Shown here piece by piece: positions 1 through 5,477 of a stretch of DNA of 7,311 nt. Source of the stretch: an uncultured Verrucomicrobiales bacterium (GTDB taxonomy: Bacteria; Verrucomicrobiota; Verrucomicrobiae; Limisphaerales; CANJSG01); the NCBI GenBank assembly GCA_946480965.1, contig CAMLMI010000233.1:1-7311 (forward strand), written 5' to 3'. The position numbers were made by a program, and so were the translations under genes. The notes under the pieces were generated by a model, which was not told the DNA's origin, made no database searches, and saw nothing but the letters and a program-made list of their open reading frames with translations. Positions within the stretch are counted from its first letter, which is position 1. Each line of letters opens with the position of its first letter.

Positions 1-2
1 CC

Positions 3-236
3 ACGTTGGGATGGAACGAATCCAGAAAACGCAGGCGATGTGCTTCTTGGCTCTGCCCTCAGTGCCAACATCTGTTCGGCGAAAATGCGACTGTCTCGCA
101 ATGGGCTGTTTTGCGCGATCCGGCCTCTCCTAAACAACCATCCAACGGTCCCACTCTAAGCTGCCCGCACTGCGGTGCCGAATCTCGGTTCTGCTGGAAG
201 GGACGTCCCGTGAACAACCGAGGGGAATGCCTTTGA
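3..236 (+). CDS. Possible 3' end of a small two-knuckle zinc-ribbon protein (left-truncated, uncertain)
   Basis: An open frame enters from the left edge and ends with TGA at 234-236. A TTG at 6-8 could be a start, but the frame is open to the edge, so this may be only the C-terminal part of a longer protein. Counting from that TTG, the visible 76 residues carry CPQC (about residues 17-20) and CPHC (53-56), spaced as in a zinc ribbon, and further Cys at 12, 63 and 75. The Cys pairs are the only support. Third codon positions are not strongly GC-biased as they are in the clear genes here, and no family is recognised. The 3' end runs into an inverted repeat at 184-222, so part of the frame may be repeat DNA read by chance. 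Inference: metal-binding fragment or spurious frame. Confidence 0.3.
   Translation, partial: TLGWNESRKRRRCASWLCPQCQHLFGENATVSQWAVLRDPASPKQPSNGPTLSCPHCGAESRFCWKGRPVNNRGECL
184..222. repeat. Nested inverted repeat
   Basis: CTCGGTT (184-190) and AACCGAG (216-222) are perfect inverted copies separated by 25 bases. The spacer contains the self-complementary GGGACGTCCC (200-209). It lies about 40 bases left of the larger hairpin cluster and overlaps the end of the putative zinc-ribbon frame. It may be a terminator-like structure or an outlying part of the repeat cluster. No T-run follows either side. Confidence 0.45.
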
Positions 237-261
237 TCAACAGAGCGGCAGCGCCAGTTGA

Positions 262-412
262 GCGTCGTAGCGCAAGCCTCCGGCTTGCCGTGCCGCAACC
301 GTCCCGGTTGCCGTATCGCCGACATCCTGTCGGCGAGGACGTCATCCAACAGAGGACGCCCCAGCAAGCGCGACGCTTGCGACACGGCCGACGGGACGTC
401 GGCGCTACGGCG
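262..412. repeat. Compound palindromic element: five small hairpins inside an outer inverted repeat
   Basis: Five perfect stem-loops follow one another: GCAAGCC-TCC-GGCTTGC (272-288), GCAACCG-TCC-CGGTTGC (295-311), a 9-bp stem TCGCCGACA-TCC-TGTCGGCGA (316-336), GCAAGCG-CGA-CGCTTGC (364-380) and GCCGACG-GGA-CGTCGGC (387-403). Each has a three-base loop. The first three loops are TCC, and the last is GGA, the complement of TCC, as if inverted. The set is bounded by CGTAGCGC (266-273) and its inverse GCGCTACG (402-409); pairing extends weakly outward to 263/412. Stems 1 and 4 are similar, as are 3 and 5. The element lies between convergent gene ends (236 and 447), the usual place for REP/BIME-like repeats. 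Its relation to any named repeat family is not established here. Confidence 0.75.
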
Positions 413-426
413 GCTCGGCGGGAGCC
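412..426 (-). terminator. Weak stem-loop downstream of the amidase gene
   Basis: GGCTC (412-416) and GAGCC (422-426) form a 5-bp stem with a five-base loop, about 20 bases beyond the stop of the minus-strand amidase. There is no T-run, so an intrinsic terminator is not demonstrated. Termination could instead use the adjoining hairpin cluster or Rho. Confidence 0.25.
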
Positions 427-446
427 TTCGCCCTACCCGCTTTGCC

Positions 447-1466
447 TCACCGCGATTCTTCCATGATCCGGCGCGCGTCCTGGATGACGCGTTCCCACTG
501 CATGGCGGGGCCGGGGTCGGTCTTGTTCTTCTGGATGTGGTAGTGGCCAATCACGCCCTGGTAACGCTTCAGGTCGTCGTCGGGCAGCTTGTGAGGCATG
601 AGGCGACCGTTGGCGTCTTTCGGGTAGTCGCAGCGGATGCCGGGGAAGATCTGGCAGAGCGCTGCGGTGAGCTTGGTCAGCGCGGCGTATTGTTCCGGCG
701 TGTAGTCGTATTGGATCAACTCGCCGCCCTGCACCACGCCCCGCACCGGCTCGGGCCGCGCGGGACGGCCGACGAAGTTCGGCGTGCGGACGGGGTTCGG
801 TCCGAACTTCGTCGGGATGGTCATGATCGTTTCGCCGGCGGCGTTGGTCGCATACCAGTCGTTGAACGGGTTCTTCGCCCCCGGCCGATACGCGCCCATG
901 TTCGCGATCTCCACGCCGATGGAACGGTCGTTGGAGGTCGTGGCGTGCCAGGCGCGTTCCTTGAGGTCGAGCGTCTGGTAGATCGTGCCGTCCACATCGA
1001 GCATGAAGTGGATGCTCAGCCCGCGATGGTCGTGGAGGATGTTGAAGCACTGCTTGCTGATGCCGCAGACGTCGAAGTGCAGGACGAACTGGTCCACGGT
1101 GCGCCGGAGCAAGGGCAGATCCCAGCCGCCGCCGCGCACGCGCTCCAGCTCCTCCGGAGACAGTCCTGAACGTCGCGTGCCGTAGCGGTTGGGAGTGGTC
1201 AGATCCTTGCGCTCCTCCTTGGAGCTTTCCCAGTCGGCCTTGTCCAGCGGGCTGAAGCGCCGCTCGACGCGGTAGGCGTCGTAGCCGCCGGGATCGGTCC
1301 AGAGCACGACGGGCGTGCCGATGTGGAAGTATTGCCCGGCCACGACGATCTCGTCGCCCCGGCGCGGAAGCGGCGCGGCGTTTTTTGGAGCGGAGACGCA
1401 GCCGACGAGGAACAAACCGGCCAGCGCCCACAGGCCCCGGCCTTGGGACAAAGCGCGATGGATCAT
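447..1466 (-). CDS. Lipoprotein N-acetylmuramoyl-L-alanine amidase (Amidase_2, AmpD/AmiD-like)
   Basis: Predicted to cleave the bond between N-acetylmuramic acid and L-alanine of peptidoglycan or its fragments, probably anchored by lipid in the periplasm. The 339-residue product starts with a lipoprotein signal (residues 1-22) and lipobox LVGC with Cys23. The Amidase_2 fold spans about 125-330. Candidate zinc ligands by comparison with AmpD are His130 (FVLHFD), His308 (GVIGHYH) and Asp317 in the typical KTDPGPAMQW segment. Glu186 in IGVEIAN fits the catalytic acid, and His174 lies in the WHA motif. The ATG at 1466 is chosen because it gives a clean lipoprotein signal and leaves 31 bp after the pseudopilin gene; the longer frame from 1589 would overlap that gene by 92 bp. 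No Shine-Dalgarno is visible, so translation may depend on the upstream gene. The roughly 40-residue stretch 205-250 between the E motif and the C-terminal ligands looks like a family-variable loop. The specific subfamily is uncertain. Confidence 0.9.
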   Translation of the reverse strand: MIHRALSQGRGLWALAGLFLVGCVSAPKNAAPLPRRGDEIVVAGQYFHIGTPVVLWTDPGGYDAYRVERRFSPLDKADWESSKEERKDLTTPNRYGTRRSGLSPEELERVRGGGWDLPLLRRTVDQFVLHFDVCGISKQCFNILHDHRGLSIHFMLDVDGTIYQTLDLKERAWHATTSNDRSIGVEIANMGAYRPGAKNPFNDWYATNAAGETIMTIPTKFGPNPVRTPNFVGRPARPEPVRGVVQGGELIQYDYTPEQYAALTKLTAALCQIFPGIRCDYPKDANGRLMPHKLPDDDLKRYQGVIGHYHIQKNKTDPGPAMQWERVIQDARRIMEESR

Positions 1467-1497
1467 GATTCGGGGAAAAGCGTGGAGAACGCGGAAC

Positions 1498-2307
1498 TCA
1501 CTTGGGGCAGGACGCCTTGGAGGTGAACCAGCGCCAGTCGGCGTTGTTGGGGCCGGCCAAGAGATTGTCGGCCTCCTGCTGCGCGACAACGGCCCTTTTC
1601 AGAACCGGCGTCTCCCAGCGCTTCAGCTCGGCGTGGCCGTCCACGAACGAGAAGCCGCAGCTCCATTTATGGTAGGCACCCGGGATGTCGGGAAAGCGCG
1701 CCGTCGTGTTGTCGACCTGGAGATAGCCGTCGTTCATCGAAAGCATGCTCTCTTCACAGAAGACGAAGGTGTCGCTCGGACCCGGACAGCTCCCGACGTC
1801 GGAGACCTTTTTGAAGGTCTTGTAGCCCGGATTGTATCCTTCCGTCATCGGGGCGGTGTAGAGCGCGCCGACTTGGGCGTTCATGGAATAGGAACGGACA
1901 CGGATTCCATTCGCAGAGGGGACGTTGTCCCCGGGGCAGCGGAAGATGCCGATGGAGCCGCTCACAAACTGGCCGAGGATAGACTTGCGCAGATCCACTT
2001 CGTTGGTGTTGGCCTGAGCACTCCCCCAGCTCATGAAAGCTCCTCCCGACCAAGACTCCTCGGGGATCGCTCCGAGCGGCGCGTTGGGCACCATGTAGTC
2101 GTTGAAGTCCGTCGCGTAGAGATGCCACGCCAATTGGAGCTGCTTGAGGTTGTTCAAACACTGGGTGGCCTGGGCCTTCGCCTTTGCCTTGGCCAGCGCG
2201 GGCAGGAGCATTCCCGCCAGGATCGCGATGATCGCGATGACGACAAGCAGTTCGATCAGGGTAAAGGCCCGGAGCGATCCGGGACGGAGACGGCGAAAGG
2301 ACTTCAT
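1498..2307 (-). CDS. Type II secretion-like pseudopilin with H-X9-DG motif
   Basis: A 269-residue prepilin-type protein. A short basic leader (residues 1-14) ends in Ala14 before FTLIELLVV, so prepilin peptidase cleavage is expected between Ala14 and Phe15, with Glu19 as the conserved +5 residue. Ala replaces the classical Gly at -1. A hydrophobic helix runs to about 38, followed by a Lys/Ala-rich stretch (LAKAKAKAQ), as in verrucomicrobial pseudopilins. Near the C-terminus, His213 is followed by nine residues and Asp223-Gly224, an exact H-X9-DG motif known from expanded prepilin-like families in Planctomycetes, Verrucomicrobia and Lentisphaerae. Cysteines at 50, 124, 174, 184, 217 and 267 could form disulfides. 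It lies in the same orientation between the Calx-beta protein and the amidase. Its partner machine (pilus, secretion or other) is not in the window, and its exact role is unknown. Confidence 0.92.
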   Translation of the reverse strand: MKSFRRLRPGSLRAFTLIELLVVIAIIAILAGMLLPALAKAKAKAQATQCLNNLKQLQLAWHLYATDFNDYMVPNAPLGAIPEESWSGGAFMSWGSAQANTNEVDLRKSILGQFVSGSIGIFRCPGDNVPSANGIRVRSYSMNAQVGALYTAPMTEGYNPGYKTFKKVSDVGSCPGPSDTFVFCEESMLSMNDGYLQVDNTTARFPDIPGAYHKWSCGFSFVDGHAELKRWETPVLKRAVVAQQEADNLLAGPNNADWRWFTSKASCPK

Positions 2308-2320
2308 ACGACAGGGAAGC

Positions 2321-2351
2321 GGCGGCGTCCGCCGACACAGCGGACGCCGCC
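2321..2351 (-). promoter_or_regulatory. Perfect 12-bp stem-loop between the Calx-beta and pseudopilin genes
   Basis: GGCGGCGTCCGC (2321-2332) and GCGGACGCCGCC (2340-2351) are exact inverted copies with a seven-base loop. The structure fills most of the 57-bp gap: it begins 13 bases after the Calx-beta stop and ends 13 bases before the pseudopilin ATG. There is no T-run after the stem on either strand, so it is not a standard intrinsic terminator. It could stabilise the upstream message, attenuate read-through, mask the pseudopilin start, or be a single-unit palindromic repeat. Confidence 0.65.
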
Positions 2352-2364
2352 AGGAACGGACGAT

Positions 2365-5088
2365 TTACAGACGGCGCACGCGGTAGAACCGGGCGTCGCC
2401 GTTGCGCGGGGCCACGGCCTGGTAGGTGCCGTTGCCAAGGTAGGTGATGGTGGCATTCACATTGGTGAAGGCGCCGTCCACCGTGGCCGCAGCCTCGACC
2501 ACGAAGGGCGACGTGGTGTCGGTCGTGCTGAAGGTCATCGTCACCGTGTTCGCATCCAGCACCGTGGCCGTGACCGCCGGGGCCGCCAGGCGGACGACCG
2601 ACAGGTTCGCGAAGTAGGCGGCAGCCTTGGAGCCGTCGGTGGAGGACGCGAACGGATCGGAGTAGCCGAGCATGACATAGCCGTTGGTCCAGACGGTCCT
2701 GTTGGTGTAGCTGAAGATCTCGGTCTTGTTCACCGAGAGGGTGACAACGTTGGCCACCTGCTTGATTTCCACGTCGGCCCAAGAGCCGCCGGGGATGAGG
2801 GACGGGTCCACGTTGGCGGGAACGCCGGGCACTGGGCTGGAAGATGCGCCGTAGCTGGTGAACGGGCCGGGACGGGCCGCATCGGGATGGGCCTTGAAGG
2901 CGTTGGTGAAGGCGGTCGCGAACTTGGCAGCCACTCGGGTCCAGCCGGTGTTGCCGTTGGTGCCGCCTTGGCCGGTGTAGAGCATGTAGTCGCCGGTGGC
3001 GGTGCCGCCGGGCTGGGCGGTGATGAAGAACCAGACGCCGTCGCTGCCCCAAGTGGCGGGCGCGAGCGGGCCGCTGCCATACCACCAGTTGCTCTGGCTG
3101 CCGGAGTGGTTGATGCCGAAGAGCACGCCCTCGGTGGCGGTGCTGAGCGCGGAATCCTCCACGAGGTGGAGGTCGAAGCGCACGGCGTAGTCGCCGCTGA
3201 AGGCCTGGTTCGTGAGGTAGGCGTTGACCGCGCCGGCCGCGCCGGAACCGGCGGGCAGGAGCTTGTTCGCGCTCAGGCGCAGCGCGGTGGTCGCGCCGCC
3301 GGGCGCCGGGGGCAGGGAAGCGGAGGCGAGATCGTAGCCGAAGTCGGCGGAGAAGTTCGCCGCGTTGTTGGTCGGATCGCCCGTGCCGTAGCGCACGGTC
3401 CAGTTCGAGGCGTCACCAGAGGAGCTCAACGGGCTGGAGTAGAGCACCGAGGTCTGGGTCGTTTCGTCGTCGAGGATCATGCCGGTGGCCGACGGGCTGT
3501 TCGTGCCGATGGCGTAGCCGCTTCCGGAGGCGATCGCGGCGATGACCGTCCTGGTGCCGGTCGCGGCCGAGTTGTCCAGCGGGCTGATGAGGAAGTCGGC
3601 CGTCGCCGCTCCTGCGGGCATGGTCACGGTCTCGGGCAGAACAAAGTCCGTTCCCGCCGTGGCGGTGCCGGAGAAGGCGAGGTTCACCGTGAAGTCGGCG
3701 GCGTCCATGTTGCCGTAGCGTTCGATGCGGTAGCGGATGAAGTCGTTCGGATACGGCTCATACATGGTGGGCTGCACGACGGAGACGTTCAGCGTCGGCG
3801 TGTCGTTGTCCGCGATGGTCACGGCGGCCGTGCCCGAACCGACGTAGCCCGGGCCATCCACGATGGTGATCTCTACCGTCTCGGGATATTCGGAGACGCT
3901 GTCGTTGAGCGGCGTCACGACCACTTCAACCGTAGTGTCGAACTGGCCGAACGTGGCGGTGCCGGAGAGAGGCGAATAGTCGCTGCCCGCCGTGGCGGTG
4001 CCGCCGATGAGGTAGTTGACGGTGGTGGCGACGCCGGACGAAGTGCGCTCGATGGTGAAGGAGCCAGGTGTAGGCCCTTCCTCGGAGGCGGTGGGTTGGC
4101 TGGCGGTCACGGTGACGATGCTGGGGAAGTTCGTGATCCGGACGTTGTCGAACAGCGCGAAGAGCGTGTTGGTCGAGGTCGGGTCGGTGGAGGCGTTGCC
4201 GTTGATGTCGTAGAGGTTGAACAGGATGTTCTGTCCGCCCAACGCTCCGGAGAACCGGGCATCGATCGAGGCGATCAGCACGCCGTCCACGCGGTAGGTG
4301 ATGAGGTTGCCCACCTTGCGCAGCGAGACTTCACGCCACTTCAAGCCCAATGTTCCGACCACGTTGGAAAGGCCCGTCTGCGTGGGGAAGAGATTGGTCT
4401 GCGCCTGCGGCACGGGAATGCCGCCGAGGAAATTCGTGGAGTAGTAGGCGGCCGTGTTGTTGCGGCCACCGGCAGCATAGACCAAGGGCGAGGTCGCGTC
4501 GTTCGGATTCGTGCGCGCGGCGTCCTGGTAACTGGTGGCGAAAGAAGGCGCATACACGCGGTAATCGGCCGCTGTGCCGCCGTCCGTGCTGGCGCCGATA
4601 TACACGCTGTCCGCCGCCCCGGCGATCTGCGCGGCGGTGCCCGCAGTGCCATAGCCCGCGCCGCCGATCTGCGTGGAGCCGTTGCCGCTCTTCGGATAGT
4701 TCAGCCACATGTCGAACCGCATGTCGAAGTTGTCGGTGATGCCGAAGTTCAGCGGCGACACACTGAGGCCGTAGCCCGCGACGCTGCCGGCCTGCGTGGC
4801 CGGGTCCATGTTCGCCTGGAGCTTCAGCGCTCGGGTCGAGCCACCGGAGGAGTTCGGGGCCGGTGGCACTCCCACGGTGCTGTAGTCGAAAAAGAAGTCG
4901 GCCGTGTTGGTTCCCAAGCCGGAGTTCACCACCCAGTCCGCCGTGGAATCGGTTTCGAAATCCTGGGAATACACCAGCTCCTGAGCCGAGGCCGGGATCA
5001 ACGCGGCCAACGCGAAAGACAGGGCGGCCGCACAAGGGCGAAGCAGACGGTTCATGGCGGAAGTTAGCACGGTAGTTGGATGGGTCAT
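2365..5088 (-). CDS. Secreted Calx-beta protein with duplicated jelly-roll-like modules
   Basis: A 907-residue exported protein of unknown exact function, probably a surface or extracellular binding protein. The signal peptide ends near Ala35-Gln36 (PASA/QELV). Module A (about 36-321) looks like a LamG/concanavalin-type beta sandwich. Two Calx-beta domains follow (about 323-430 and 432-542), each with the family's GTATAG-S/T-DF/Y segment (363-371, 474-482) and a closing acidic turn (IADND 425-429, ILDDE 538-542) that probably binds calcium. Module B (about 547-834) repeats module A. A short beta domain (836-907) ends in FYRVRRL, a tail style common in verrucomicrobial exported proteins. No PEP-CTERM anchor or LPXTG is present. 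The ATG at 5088 is preferred because AGGA lies 8 bases upstream; the internal ATG at 5055 (MNRLLRP) would also give a good signal peptide but has no such site. It is first of three collinear genes. Confidence 0.9.
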   Translation of the reverse strand: MTHPTTVLTSAMNRLLRPCAAALSFALAALIPASAQELVYSQDFETDSTADWVVNSGLGTNTADFFFDYSTVGVPPAPNSSGGSTRALKLQANMDPATQAGSVAGYGLSVSPLNFGITDNFDMRFDMWLNYPKSGNGSTQIGGAGYGTAGTAAQIAGAADSVYIGASTDGGTAADYRVYAPSFATSYQDAARTNPNDATSPLVYAAGGRNNTAAYYSTNFLGGIPVPQAQTNLFPTQTGLSNVVGTLGLKWREVSLRKVGNLITYRVDGVLIASIDARFSGALGGQNILFNLYDINGNASTDPTSTNTLFALFDNVRITNFPSIVTVTASQPTASEEGPTPGSFTIERTSSGVATTVNYLIGGTATAGSDYSPLSGTATFGQFDTTVEVVVTPLNDSVSEYPETVEITIVDGPGYVGSGTAAVTIADNDTPTLNVSVVQPTMYEPYPNDFIRYRIERYGNMDAADFTVNLAFSGTATAGTDFVLPETVTMPAGAATADFLISPLDNSAATGTRTVIAAIASGSGYAIGTNSPSATGMILDDETTQTSVLYSSPLSSSGDASNWTVRYGTGDPTNNAANFSADFGYDLASASLPPAPGGATTALRLSANKLLPAGSGAAGAVNAYLTNQAFSGDYAVRFDLHLVEDSALSTATEGVLFGINHSGSQSNWWYGSGPLAPATWGSDGVWFFITAQPGGTATGDYMLYTGQGGTNGNTGWTRVAAKFATAFTNAFKAHPDAARPGPFTSYGASSSPVPGVPANVDPSLIPGGSWADVEIKQVANVVTLSVNKTEIFSYTNRTVWTNGYVMLGYSDPFASSTDGSKAAAYFANLSVVRLAAPAVTATVLDANTVTMTFSTTDTTSPFVVEAAATVDGAFTNVNATITYLGNGTYQAVAPRNGDARFYRVRRL

Positions 5089-5096
5089 GTTTTGTT

Positions 5097-5100
5097 TCCT
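5097..5100 (-). promoter_or_regulatory. Shine-Dalgarno site that decides the Calx-beta start
   Basis: On the minus strand AGGA, within CAGGAAAC, lies 8 bases before the ATG at 5088. It is the only clear ribosome-binding site seen among the window's genes, and it favours this start over the ATG at 5055 or the longer frame starting at 5277. Confidence 0.6.
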
Positions 5101-5145
5101 GTCGGCCGGGGTTGCCGAGAGGCACGGATTGAAACACACGGGCAC

Positions 5146-5164
5146 GCTTGAGGCCACCTCAAGC
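5146..5164 (-). promoter_or_regulatory. 8-bp hairpin in the probable leader of the Calx-beta gene
   Basis: GCTTGAGG (5146-5153), a CCA spacer and CCTCAAGC (5157-5164) form a perfect 8-bp stem. It lies 58-76 bases before the ATG at 5088. It could be an mRNA leader structure or a small operator; no regulator is identified. Confidence 0.4.
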
Positions 5165-5201
5165 ATGAGCCATTCCGCCAAGGTTCCGGATTTAATCATC
5201 C

Positions 5202-5215
5202 CCCCAATACTGGGG
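5202..5215. promoter_or_regulatory. Candidate operator dyad CCCCAATACTGGGG
   Basis: A 14-bp dyad with five perfect outer pairs (CCCCA/TGGGG) and one central mismatch lies in an AT-richer patch, 114-127 bases upstream of the Calx-beta ATG. Its size and place suit a regulator binding site, but this is inference from symmetry and position only. Confidence 0.35.
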
Positions 5216-5477
5216 AGCGTTTCGTGCCGAGCCATGCGGATTCCCGAGCAAAACCGCGTGTTTCGGCAGAACGCCACCGGGATGCGTGCGGCCTGGCGAT
5301 TGCATCGTTTTGGTCACTGGGCGCAGCCCACGACAGAGCCCGGCCGTCACCAGCAGTTCCGCTGCATCCGGCCATCAGCGTTTCTCACCCAACAAATGCT
5401 GGCCACGGATGGACAAAAAGCAGTAAGCGCTCATCGGGTGGTCGTGCCGATGTTGAACCCGACCAACGAGTCGATTC

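Larger units (their letters stand above)
5089..5477. other. Divergent intergenic region, no convincing gene
   Basis: About 390 bp separate the minus-strand Calx-beta gene from the plus-strand copper ATPase, so both promoters should lie here. No strong -35/-10 pair can be named. A TTAAAT on the minus strand (5190-5195) is a weak -10 candidate and would place the dyad at 5202-5215 just upstream of it. Frames crossing the region (for example 5054-5563 and 5224-5481 on +) lack recognisable domains. Further small inverted repeats are TGGGC-GCA-GCCCA (5318-5330) and an imperfect one around GGCCA (5370-5374)/TGGCC (5400-5404). The second half (about 5240-5477) is unexplained and could be repeat-derived. 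Confidence 0.6.

Noticed and set aside
262..412. CRISPR array or tRNA gene
   Set aside because: The repeated items are hairpins with different stems, not direct repeats with unique spacers. No cloverleaf or anticodon arm is formed.
258..1169. 303-residue + strand frame across the left repeat and the amidase
   Set aside because: It crosses the hairpin element and reads antisense to the amidase; no recognisable domain.
433..1431. 332-residue minus-strand frame overlapping the amidase
   Set aside because: Arg/Ala/Pro-rich shadow with no motif. The amidase frame has the full set of catalytic motifs.
2321..2351. Standard Rho-independent terminator
   Set aside because: A strong GC stem is present, but no T-run follows it on either strand.
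2365..2460. PEP-CTERM or other C-terminal sorting signal on the Calx-beta protein
   Set aside because: The protein ends in NGDARFYRVRRL with no PEP motif, hydrophobic helix or LPXTG.
1315..5067. Very long + strand open frame (1250 residues) antisense to the three minus-strand genes
   Set aside because: Arg/Gly/Val/Ala-rich with no domain. It arises because the complement of GC-ending codons has few stops. The opposite strand carries signal peptides and clear domains.
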